Shown: positions 1 to 6,163 of the stretch, piece after piece
Layout: each line of letters starts with the position of its first letter
Position numbering within the stretch: position 1 is the first letter of the stretch
Assembly (NCBI GenBank): GCA_027064485.1
Contig: JAMOPR010000143.1
Coordinates: 1-11,999 of the forward strand
Direction of reading: 5' to 3'
Source: Desulfurobacteriaceae bacterium
GTDB lineage: Bacteria; Aquificota; Aquificia; Desulfurobacteriales; Desulfurobacteriaceae
DNA length: 11,999 nt
Notes under the pieces: model-generated
What the model was told of the DNA's origin: nothing
Databases searched by the model: none
Seen by the model: the letters and a program-made list of their open reading frames with translations, nothing else
Program-made: the position numbers and the translations under genes

Positions 1-1
1 T

Positions 2-448
2 GCCTTGAAAGAAAAGGTTATGTTTGGCGGTGAAGAGAGCGGCGGTTATGCTCTTATGGATTACCTGCCTGAAAGAGATGGTCTTTTAATGGGACTGTTG
101 ATAGTTGAGAAGATGCTTGTAGAAGGCAGAAGCGTTTCTGAGATGGTTAAAGCGCTCTTTGAGGAATTTGGAGAAGCCTATTACCTAAGGAAGGATTTGC
201 CGGTTACTGAGGAAGAAAGGGAGAACTTAGAAAGATTAAAGGAGAACCCGCCTGAGAAATGGAATGACTTGGTTGTTGATAGGGTGATAACGATTGATGG
301 TTTAAAGATTATATTTAAAGATGATTCCTGGATACTGTTTAGACCTTCAGGAACGGAACCAGTGTTCAGGGTTTATGCGGAAACTCCGAGTATTGAGAAA
401 ACAAAAGAACTACTGGAGTGGGGATGTAAGTTGGTGAAATCCGTTTAG
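2..448 (+). CDS. Alpha-D-phosphohexomutase (phosphoglucomutase/phosphomannomutase), C-terminal part, 5'-truncated by window edge
   Basis: This is the C-terminal end of an enzyme that moves phosphate between C1 and C6 of a hexose phosphate via a phosphoserine, in the cytoplasm. About 148 codons are visible. Near the left edge is the sugar-specificity loop GGEESGGY. The GEES form is typical of glucose/mannose-phosphate mutases, whereas glucosamine mutases (GlmM) usually carry GEQS. Near the end, around positions 350-385, is the domain-4 phosphate-binding loop RPSGTEPVFRVYAE. The catalytic serine and metal loop lie upstream of the window. The reading frame is open to the left edge, so the TTG at position 5 should not be taken as a start. 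The next gene begins 11 nt after the stop, its Shine-Dalgarno directly abutting this stop codon, so the two are probably co-transcribed. PGM versus PMM specificity cannot be settled from this fragment. Confidence 0.9.
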   Translation, partial: ALKEKVMFGGEESGGYALMDYLPERDGLLMGLLIVEKMLVEGRSVSEMVKALFEEFGEAYYLRKDLPVTEEERENLERLKENPPEKWNDLVVDRVITIDGLKIIFKDDSWILFRPSGTEPVFRVYAETPSIEKTKELLEWGCKLVKSV

Positions 449-459
449 AGGAGATAGAT

Positions 460-1353
460 ATGGGGGACTATCAGTTTTCAGACAGACAGCCTCAGGTTAT
501 GAAAGATTACGTTTATGTTTTAGGAAAGGCTATTGAGAAAGCTCCTGAATTAAGGGGAGTGCCTACAGGCGTTAAGGGTCTTGATAACCTGTTTTTTAAG
601 GTTGAGTGGGAAGAGGGAAAGCCTGTTAGAAGACCTCTTGGAGGAATTCCAGAATATGCGGTTATTAACCTGACAGGTATGCCAGATACTGGAAAAAGTT
701 TGATTGCCGAGCAGTTTACGATAAAACAGGCTTCTTTGGGGCAGAAGGTTTGCTTTATAACCGTTGAAAGTCCTGCTTCTTTTGTTGCTGCGGGGTTAAA
801 AGAAAGAGCAGCCGCTATGGGCGTAAATTTTGAAGAAATAGAAGACAACATTATTTTAATTGATGCTGCGAGCAACGCCCGCTTAAGGGAGGACATTCCT
901 ACTATGCTTGATACCCTTGCTTACGTTTATAGGACTTATCATTGCCACAGGACAGTTATTGACTCCATTACAGGACTTTACGAATCTAAAGAGATGCTTG
1001 CTCGCTCTATTGTTAGGGCTTTTTTCAACTTTATGAAAAAGTGGTATCAAACGGCAATTTTCGTTTCTCAGAAAAGGAGCGGACACGACGAGCTTTCTGC
1101 TGAGGCTGCTGGAGGTTATGCCGTAGGTCATATAGTTGATTGCACTATGGTTCTTTCTAAAGAGATTCTTCTTTCTCCGTCGAGGGCTAAGGCTTTTAAG
1201 AAGGAATTGGGAGATATTTTGAGGCTGTTTAGGATTGACGGTTGTAGGATGTGTGGTCACGATACTAAGCTCCACTTGATGGAAATTACTGAGTTGGGTC
1301 TTGTAGAGATAGAGGAACCGCTTGTTGATTACTTGAGGGGTAAGAGTAAGTGA
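460..1353 (+). CDS. KaiC/RecA-superfamily ATPase (single KaiC domain) with C-terminal Cys/His cluster
   Basis: This is a 297-residue cytoplasmic ATPase of the RecA/KaiC/RadA fold. Visible motifs are an N-terminal PTGVKGLDNLF segment (res. 35-45) typical of KaiC/RAD55 proteins, Walker A GMPDTGKS (73-80), a strand ending in the conserved acidic VES (102-104), Walker B TVIDS (165-169), and a sensor-like FVSQKR strand (201-206). Near the C-terminus, where KaiC relatives usually have an RxxKMRG-like strand, this protein reads RIDGCRMCGH (res. 258-267) followed by H272. That gives two Cys and two His that could hold a metal. Start: AGGAG at 449-453 lies 6 nt before the ATG. The stop overlaps the next start (GTGA, 1350-1353). 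Single-domain KaiC proteins are signalling or regulatory ATPases, mostly uncharacterised. The real substrate or partner is unknown, and the fold call is secure but the function is not. Confidence 0.85.
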   Translation: MGDYQFSDRQPQVMKDYVYVLGKAIEKAPELRGVPTGVKGLDNLFFKVEWEEGKPVRRPLGGIPEYAVINLTGMPDTGKSLIAEQFTIKQASLGQKVCFITVESPASFVAAGLKERAAAMGVNFEEIEDNIILIDAASNARLREDIPTMLDTLAYVYRTYHCHRTVIDSITGLYESKEMLARSIVRAFFNFMKKWYQTAIFVSQKRSGHDELSAEAAGGYAVGHIVDCTMVLSKEILLSPSRAKAFKKELGDILRLFRIDGCRMCGHDTKLHLMEITELGLVEIEEPLVDYLRGKSK

Positions 1354-1796
1354 GAAACGTAGCGGTCATAGGTGATGGAAGCATTGAGCTTAACAGTGAC
1401 CTTTACAATGTGGCTTTTGAAGTTGGGAGGCTAATAGCGGAGAGGGGACACGTTTTAATTTGCGGCGGACTCCGCGGAGTTATGGAGGCTGCTGCCAAAG
1501 GTGCTAAAGAAAGGGGAGGATTGACAGTTGGAATATTACCGGGTTATGAGTTTAATGCCAACCCTTATATAGATGTTCAAATTCCTACCGGTATGTATCA
1601 GGCAAGAAACGTATTGGTCGTAGCTTCCTCCAAGGTTGTAGTTGCCGTAGGTGGTAGCTATGGAACTTTGAGCGAAATCGGGCACGCTTTAAAATTAGGA
1701 AAGAGGGTGATAGGCTATAAAACGTGGAAGATAGAAGGAATTGAATATTATGAAGAAAAGGAACTTTTCCTTAACGCTGTTGCTTCTGCTTTTTAG
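1350..1796 (+). CDS. TIGR00725-type Rossmann protein (LOG/DprA-related)
   Basis: This 148-residue protein resembles the small TIGR00725 family, related to LOG (cytokinin nucleoside monophosphate phosphoribohydrolase-like) and DprA/Smf folds. An N-terminal Rossmann strand VAVIGDGS (res. 4-11) is followed by CGGLRGVMEAAAKGA (38-52). Then come a conserved R86-N87 and VGGSYGTLSEIG (100-111), the degenerate counterpart of the LOG motif PGGxGTxxE. These loops would bind a phosphate or nucleotide. The missing Pro of PGG and the family's lack of proven activity mean no reaction can be assigned. The start is GTG, overlapping the previous stop by 4 nt, with AGGGG (1336-1340) 9 nt upstream. The 3' end overlaps the next gene by 47 nt. 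Length is close to the family norm (about 150-160), so it appears intact. Confidence 0.8.
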   Translation: MRNVAVIGDGSIELNSDLYNVAFEVGRLIAERGHVLICGGLRGVMEAAAKGAKERGGLTVGILPGYEFNANPYIDVQIPTGMYQARNVLVVASSKVVVAVGGSYGTLSEIGHALKLGKRVIGYKTWKIEGIEYYEEKELFLNAVASAF

Positions 1797-3009
1797 CCTT
1801 TTTCTGCTAAAGCCTGCCTTTTCTTCCTCTTTAGATGGAGCTCTTTATAAGTTGGAGCAGGATATTAAAAGTGGTAAGAGTAGTGCTGTTATAGCTGAAG
1901 ATATTAGGTGTGTTTTGAAAGTTAAAAAGGAATTGCCCGTTGTTCGCGTTCCAGAATTAAACTATTTGACAGCTAAGAAGATAGAGGAGATACCCTCTAC
2001 GAAACTTTTATTTTTAATGAAAATTTTGAGAATCCTTCAGCCTTTGAAGGTTTATTCTTTGTGTGTTTTACTTATTCTTGCCTTCTTTTCAGTTTTGTTC
2101 TTTTTTCAGCAGCTTAAAAATTTTGGTTATTGGAAACAAATATTTGTAGCTGTTTTCCTTTCTTTGGTGGTTTTTTCTGTTTGGAGAGAAGAGTTTCTCA
2201 TACTTATCTTTTTATTTGGAACTTTTGGAGTTTTCCTTGCTTCTTTTAAGAAGAAGAATTTTACCTATTTCTACTTTGGGATGTTTGCACTTTTTGTATG
2301 TTGCGTTACTGGAGAGGATTTTGTTCAAAGTTTGATAACCTCGCCGGCAGAGGAATTTACCGTTAAAGTAGGTAGAGATTGGTTTGCTCCCGATTATTTA
2401 GTTGAAAGGGCTTTTGATGGATTTGAAGAACGTGTGCAGATAGAAAAGCTTACCAACAGAGTATCCTGGGGAAACTATACCGTGGTTGCGAAGTTAAAGA
2501 AGTTTTTAGAGAAGGTGGGAGATTCTGAAGAGAAAATGGTGTTGCTGAACGATTTGGGAGTTGTTTCTTTCATGAAGGGAGACTTTGGGAAAGCAAAGGA
2601 GTTTTTTTCTAAGGCGTTAAAAGAGAAGCATAATCCTATTGTTGAATATAACCTGTTTTTAACGCGTTCTGCTTTGCTCGATACTTCTGTAGATATGAAG
2701 CATCTTGCTGATAAAATCGGCAACGTTCCTTCTATAGCAAAGGGTATCCCCATTACTGTGCACCTTTATCCTGAGAGAGTTTCTTTTGTTTCTGTGTTTT
2801 TCCCTTATTTGGTAAGCTTGGTTTTGGGAATTGCCTTTGGAGCGTTTGTTTTAAGAATTTCCCCGATAGACTACGGCTACTTTAAAGGTGACATTTTAAA
2901 AGTGCCGGGAGCAGTTAGCTTTGTGAATGCCGAACTGGAACTTTTTGTAGTTTTGCCCTTTTTTGTAACTGCGTTGAATTTGCTTTTGGGAGTTTTAATG
3001 TGCAGTTAG
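1750..3009 (+). CDS. Unknown multi-spanning membrane protein with a TPR-like unit
   Basis: I do not recognise the family. From the ATG at 1750 the product is 419 residues. An N-terminal signal peptide or anchor (KKR then a Leu-rich core, res. 3-25, ending AFSS) comes first. After it lie a soluble stretch to about 98, four hydrophobic segments (about 101-119, 130-145, 148-165, 171-186), a soluble region (190-340), and two C-terminal hydrophobic segments (343-367 and 397-417). Residues 258-293 look like one TPR: LLNDLGVVSFMKGDFGKAKE and a following helix. The layout suggests an inner-membrane protein with a soluble TPR-bearing loop for protein contacts. Start choice: the in-frame TTG at 1741 sits only 1 nt from the AAGGA (1735-1739), while the ATG is 10 nt away and begins a classic signal sequence. 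It overlaps the upstream gene by 47 nt and the downstream gene by 10 nt. Confidence 0.75.
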   Translation: MKKRNFSLTLLLLLFSLFLLKPAFSSSLDGALYKLEQDIKSGKSSAVIAEDIRCVLKVKKELPVVRVPELNYLTAKKIEEIPSTKLLFLMKILRILQPLKVYSLCVLLILAFFSVLFFFQQLKNFGYWKQIFVAVFLSLVVFSVWREEFLILIFLFGTFGVFLASFKKKNFTYFYFGMFALFVCCVTGEDFVQSLITSPAEEFTVKVGRDWFAPDYLVERAFDGFEERVQIEKLTNRVSWGNYTVVAKLKKFLEKVGDSEEKMVLLNDLGVVSFMKGDFGKAKEFFSKALKEKHNPIVEYNLFLTRSALLDTSVDMKHLADKIGNVPSIAKGIPITVHLYPERVSFVSVFFPYLVSLVLGIAFGAFVLRISPIDYGYFKGDILKVPGAVSFVNAELELFVVLPFFVTALNLLLGVLMCS

Positions 3010-3815
3010 CAGGGAAGCTTGTAAATCCAGAAGATTTGATAGATTTGCTTGAGCTACTGAATAGAAAAGGAGGTGGTTGTTTAGTTCTTTCTTTCCTTCA
3101 TCCTTTAAGGGAAATTAAGATTTGCGTTAGAGATGGAAAGGTATGCTTTAACGTTGAAAGTGACCTGCCTGTAGGCGTTTATCTGAAGATTTTGGTTGAG
3201 GATTGGTATTTAAATAGAAGGCATCCTGTTTTCGAAATTTTAAGGGTTTTTGATTGTGATTCGGATTATTGCGTAAGTTTTGAAAGTATGAAAGATATTT
3301 TTTCTCTACGTAGATTAAGAGATTTAGATTCGTTACCGAGAGAATTTGTTGTTGAAAAAGCTGGAAGTTCTGTTCCAAAGTTCTTAAGGTCTGCCCATCT
3401 TATCGGGAAGGTAGTTACTTTTGAAGATTTGCATTCTAATGGTATTTCTCTTTTGGACCTTGTTGAGTGGATTGCTAAAGGAGAGGTGATTATTAAGCCA
3501 TATAGGGAAGGGACTTTTATCAGTTTACTGTGGAGGTTTGCTTTTTCGCTTTTGTTGTTGCTTGCTTTGGTTTTGGTTGTTCTGCCGAGAAATTACGACA
3601 GAATAGCGATTTTGGATAGGAGAAATGAGATTTTAAACAAGGTTTTAGTAGATAAAGTTTTGGGTAAGCCAGTTGATTTTTCTGTTCCTGATTACAGCGG
3701 AAAGGTGGATTTTGATGGAAAGAAGGTTTTTGTTGAAACGAGGTTTGGTAGGTATTTTGTAGGACGTATTCCTGAAAAAGGTTACATTCCGTTTTTTGAG
3801 GTGCCTGCAAAATGA
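3000..3815 (+). CDS. Unknown membrane-anchored protein, N-terminus PATAN/DUF4388-like
   Basis: This 271-residue protein has no firm family assignment. The N-terminal 55 residues (GKLVNPEDLIDLLELLNRKG, then EIKICVRDGKVCFN at 38-51) have the pattern of a PATAN/DUF4388 domain: a 'G-L-x-dLL-lL' helix followed by 'i-f-rdGki-a' strands. In known bacteria these occur in gliding, pilus and response-regulator proteins as interaction modules. A second segment, HLIGKVVTFEDL to about 165, may repeat a similar helix-strand arrangement. One transmembrane helix lies at about 174-195, followed by an 76-residue C-terminal domain that is presumably on the other side of the membrane. The start is GTG, with GGGAG (2988-2992) 7 nt upstream and a 10-nt overlap with the preceding gene. 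It overlaps aroK by 4 nt (ATGA). Together with the preceding membrane protein it may form a complex, but that is inference. Confidence 0.7.
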   Translation: MQLAGKLVNPEDLIDLLELLNRKGGGCLVLSFLHPLREIKICVRDGKVCFNVESDLPVGVYLKILVEDWYLNRRHPVFEILRVFDCDSDYCVSFESMKDIFSLRRLRDLDSLPREFVVEKAGSSVPKFLRSAHLIGKVVTFEDLHSNGISLLDLVEWIAKGEVIIKPYREGTFISLLWRFAFSLLLLLALVLVVLPRNYDRIAILDRRNEILNKVLVDKVLGKPVDFSVPDYSGKVDFDGKKVFVETRFGRYFVGRIPEKGYIPFFEVPAK

Positions 3816-4345
3816 AAGTTGCTTTAATTGGATTTATGGGGTGTGGAAAGAGCAGTGTTGGTAGAAGAGTTGCTGAGGAGGCAGGGTGGGAATTTTTGGA
3901 CCTTGACGAGGAGATAGAAAAGACTACGGGAAGGAAAATTAGAGAAATTTTTGAAACCGATGGCGAGGGAGAGTTTAGGAAAATAGAGAGAAAGGTGTTG
4001 AAAGATGTTTTAAACAGGAAAGATAATTTGGTTATTTCACTGGGAGGAGGGACGCCTACGTGGGGAGATAACATTAATTTGTTGAAAAAAAGAGCATTGT
4101 TGATTTACCTTTATGCTCCTTTTGACGTTTTGTGGGAGAGGATAAAAGATGATACCTCGAGACCGCTTACTTCTTTGGGAGAAAATAAGGTAAGAAATTT
4201 GTTTGAGGTTAGGAAGTCTTTTTACGAAGAAGCGGATTTTGTGGTTGATACTTCCGATAAATCGGTAGAAGGTGTAGTAAAGGAAGTTTTAGCTGTTCTT
4301 GAGAACTTTATAAGTAGCAAAAGAAATAATAATGAAGGGGAGTAA
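3812..4345 (+). CDS. aroK: Shikimate kinase
   Basis: This enzyme phosphorylates shikimate with ATP to shikimate 3-phosphate, a step of chorismate and aromatic amino acid synthesis in the cytoplasm. The product is 177 residues, normal for AroK. Walker A is GFMGCGKS (res. 7-14). The shikimate-binding acidic motif is DLDEEIE (30-36, with D32 the binding Asp). R56 in GEFR and the Gly-rich SLGGGTP (77-82, Walker-B-like, substrate loop) follow. R117 in the LID segment TSRPLT completes the active site. The ATG overlaps the previous stop (ATGA), and a GAGGTG Shine-Dalgarno (3798-3803) sits 8 nt upstream inside that gene. It is the last gene of the + strand run. Its final 57 nt (encoding the tail after about res. 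158) overlap the 3' end of the convergent ubiB-like gene. The enzymatic core lies outside the overlap. Confidence 0.95.
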   Translation: MKVALIGFMGCGKSSVGRRVAEEAGWEFLDLDEEIEKTTGRKIREIFETDGEGEFRKIERKVLKDVLNRKDNLVISLGGGTPTWGDNINLLKKRALLIYLYAPFDVLWERIKDDTSRPLTSLGENKVRNLFEVRKSFYEEADFVVDTSDKSVEGVVKEVLAVLENFISSKRNNNEGE

Positions 4346-5752
4346 CATAATCGGTTTAAATGCCAGTATTATGCCGTAGCTTATTATGAGAGCCGGAAGT
4401 GTTAAGGTGGTGAGTTGATTTGTTTCTGTTTTTTCCTTTCTTTTACTTGTAACTTCATTCAAAGCTCTATCTACGAAGAGCGCAGTTTTTAAAGTTCTCC
4501 TTTTGGCTTCTTTGGCTACAAATTTGGGCAGTAACTTTTTGAGGTAGGGTTTTAGCAGGGGAGGAAGTCTAAAATCGGGGAAGATTAGCCTTGCTATGGA
4601 TTCTGTATGTGCGATGGTTTTCATAAGCGTTACCAGCTCTTCTGGTAGAACTATCTTGAACTTTCTTGCTGCCGAAAGCTCTTCGTAAAAGATTTTTTCC
4701 GCATCTATCGACGACAGCGGACGGTTATAGTATTTGTCTAAAAATTTAAGGATTTCTCTTTTTAAAAGTGGAATGTTAATATTGGGCGGGAGGACATTAA
4801 TTCTTTCAAGGGCTTCTACGATTATGTCTGGGTCTTTTTCCATTACGCCTAAAGAAAATAGAAGAAAGTGGGATGCAGTATCTGGGGACAATCTTCCTAC
4901 TATACCGAAGTCAACGAGGGCGAATTCTTTATTTTCAGTTATGAATATATTTCCGGGATGAAGGTCTCCGTGAAATGTGTTGAATTCAAATACCATTTTA
5001 TTTACCATTTTGACGAAGTTTTCGGCTAATTCTTTGTCTGTCTCGTGTTTTTTCACAAACTCAACGAGTTTTGTGCCTTTTACGAATTCTGTAACTAAGA
5101 TTCTTTCGTTACTGAGCTTCCAAATAACTTCTGGAATGTAAAGGTGCTTTTCTTCTTTGGAGAAGTTTTTGAACATTTCGAGGTAGGAAGCTTCTTTAGA
5201 TAGGTCTATTTCATCCAGTAGTATGGTTTCTAACTCTTCTGCAACTTGTTTGAGTTTTAGTTCTCTAACGACGGAGAGGAACGAAAAAAGCGAAAGTATT
5301 GTTTTTAGGATTTTGATATCAGTTTTTATTACCTTTTCTACATCTGGCTTAATTATTTTCACTGCAACTTCTTTTCCTGACTTGAGCTTTGCTTTGTGGA
5401 CTTGTGCAACGGAGCCAGAGCCTATGGGGATTTCTTGTATTTCCTCAAAGTTTTTTAGAAAGTTTTTCGGCAGAATTGAGTTTAAAGGGAGAGGAGGAAC
5501 GCTGTCCTGTAGTTTTTGAAGTTCTTTTATGTATTCGGGAGGGAGTAGGTCTATCCTTGTTGAAAACATCTGTCCTAATTTTATGAAGGTTACTCCCAAA
5601 TTTTCGCACGCCCTTCTGAGCCTTTCGGGAGGTGGATAGCGAAGGAGCTTTTTGTAGGGGAAGAAAGGAAGGGAGAGGATGGAAGAAAGGGGGATTTTCT
5701 CGTAGAAGCAGAAAAACAGCGTTCCTATTATTTGGTAGAGTCTTGTTATCAT
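4289..5752 (-). CDS. ubiB: UbiB/ABC1 (ADCK)-family atypical protein kinase-like protein
   Basis: This 487-residue membrane-associated member of the ABC1/UbiB family carries all family hallmarks. KLGQ lies at 58-61 (the KxGQ motif that covers the active site). The Ala-loop SGSVAQVHKA (112-121) replaces the usual Gly-rich loop. The nucleotide-binding Lys is in AVKII (K132). The ExD motif is EIDLSKEA (181-188), the catalytic loop HGDLHPGN (261-268, D263 and N268), and the metal motif DFG (281-283). The C-terminus has one or two hydrophobic helices (about 449-467 and 470-482). In known bacteria UbiB supports quinone biosynthesis through ATPase activity at the membrane. If this organism belongs to the Aquificota it would be expected to use a naphthoquinone, so the role may be in menaquinone-type lipid handling (inference). 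No Shine-Dalgarno precedes the ATG. It shares ATGA with the upstream coiled-coil gene, so translation is probably coupled. The last 57 nt overlap aroK. Confidence 0.93.
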   Translation of the reverse strand: MITRLYQIIGTLFFCFYEKIPLSSILSLPFFPYKKLLRYPPPERLRRACENLGVTFIKLGQMFSTRIDLLPPEYIKELQKLQDSVPPLPLNSILPKNFLKNFEEIQEIPIGSGSVAQVHKAKLKSGKEVAVKIIKPDVEKVIKTDIKILKTILSLFSFLSVVRELKLKQVAEELETILLDEIDLSKEASYLEMFKNFSKEEKHLYIPEVIWKLSNERILVTEFVKGTKLVEFVKKHETDKELAENFVKMVNKMVFEFNTFHGDLHPGNIFITENKEFALVDFGIVGRLSPDTASHFLLFSLGVMEKDPDIIVEALERINVLPPNINIPLLKREILKFLDKYYNRPLSSIDAEKIFYEELSAARKFKIVLPEELVTLMKTIAHTESIARLIFPDFRLPPLLKPYLKKLLPKFVAKEAKRRTLKTALFVDRALNEVTSKRKEKTETNQLTTLTLPALIISYGIILAFKPIMLLPFIIISFATYKVLKNS

Positions 5753-6057
5753 TGCTGGGATTTTTTCAGTTCTTCAATTTCTTTTTTAAGTTCTTCTATT
5801 TCTTTCTTCAGTTCTTCCACTTCGTCCTTTGTGGCGAGTTTTAGCTCTTTAAGCGTTTCTTCAATTTCCTTTTTAAATTCTTCTTTTTGCTTTTCTGCTA
5901 TTTTCTTAAATTTCTGGACGAGTTCTTTTCCCTGTTCTTCTGTAAGTTTTCCTTTTTCTTCCAGTTCTTTTACCAGTTCATCTATTTTATCCAAGGTGAG
6001 GGAAACTATACCTGCGTGGAGTAAATTGATTTTTCTTAAAAGTTCTGTGAGTTTCAT
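5749..6057 (-). CDS. Small coiled-coil protein, phasin/UbiK-like, partner gene of the UbiB kinase
   Basis: This is a 102-residue, strongly charged (Lys/Glu-rich) protein. Residues 1-25 form a modestly hydrophobic start (LLRKINLLHAGIVSLTLDKI). Residues 25-57 are a helical hairpin of phasin style (DELVKELEEKGKLTEEQGKE). Residues 57-100 are a long helix ending in three nearly identical heptads (V/I-E-E-L-K-K-E), a textbook coiled coil. The pattern fits the 'phasin family protein' annotated beside UbiB-type kinases in many bacteria. It also resembles in architecture E. coli UbiK, a short coiled-coil accessory factor of ubiquinone synthesis. The similarity is architectural only, as coiled coils converge. 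CAGGAG (6065-6070) lies 7 nt before the ATG. Its stop overlaps the ubiB start by 4 nt, and it is the first gene of the two-gene unit. Confidence 0.8.
   Translation of the reverse strand: MKLTELLRKINLLHAGIVSLTLDKIDELVKELEEKGKLTEEQGKELVQKFKKIAEKQKEEFKKEIEETLKELKLATKDEVEELKKEIEELKKEIEELKKSQQ
5758..5820 (-). repeat. Three tandem 21-bp units encoding coiled-coil heptads
   Basis: The 3' end of the coiled-coil gene consists of three tandem 21-nt units. They encode VEELKKE, IEELKKE and IEELKKS (residues 80-100). Heptad positions a and d are V/I and L, giving a parallel coiled-coil zipper. The repeat is at protein level with near-identity in DNA, so copy number could vary between strains. Confidence 0.7.
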
Positions 6058-6087
6058 CGCTTTTCTCCTGTTAATGGGTTCTAAATA

Positions 6088-6093
6088 ATTATA
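6088..6093 (-). promoter_or_regulatory. Candidate -10 box for the coiled-coil/ubiB unit
   Basis: Read on the - strand this is a perfect TATAAT, about 31 nt upstream of the coiled-coil gene's ATG, which would give a leader of roughly 25 nt. I see no good -35 hexamer 16-18 nt upstream (sequence there is GC-rich CGCCCA), so the call rests on the -10 alone. The 106-bp divergent spacer 6058-6163 must also hold the lptD promoter, for which I see only AT-rich sequence (around 6120-6135) and no convincing element. Confidence 0.35.
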
Positions 6094-6163
6094 TGGCTTT
6101 TGGAAGTAAATGGGCGTTAAATTGTTTAAAATTTTAGTGAGTTTTTGGTAAGAGGAGAGAATT

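Noticed and set aside
513..1275. Two - strand open frames inside the KaiC-like gene
   Set aside because: They lie antisense to a gene with clear Walker motifs, lack ribosome binding sites and look like composition artefacts.
1741..1743. TTG as the start of the TPR membrane protein
   Set aside because: It is only 1 nt from the Shine-Dalgarno, while the ATG at 1750 has workable spacing and begins the signal peptide.
3520..4074. A 184-codon - strand open frame across the end of the PATAN-like gene and the start of aroK
   Set aside because: It crosses the junction of two well-supported genes and its low-complexity protein has no family features.
4295..4306. GTTCT-TG-AGAAC inverted repeat at the aroK/ubiB convergence as a terminator
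   Set aside because: A 5-bp stem with a 2-nt loop cannot form a stable terminator hairpin, and there is no T-run.
5732..6088. Long + strand open frame rich in Ser and Phe opposite the coiled-coil gene
   Set aside because: It is the complement of Lys/Glu-rich coiled-coil codons, has no Shine-Dalgarno and no recognisable protein pattern.
6100..6132. TTGGAA...TAAAAT as the lptD promoter
   Set aside because: The spacer would be 21 nt and both hexamers are weak. The region is AT-rich, so such matches arise by chance.
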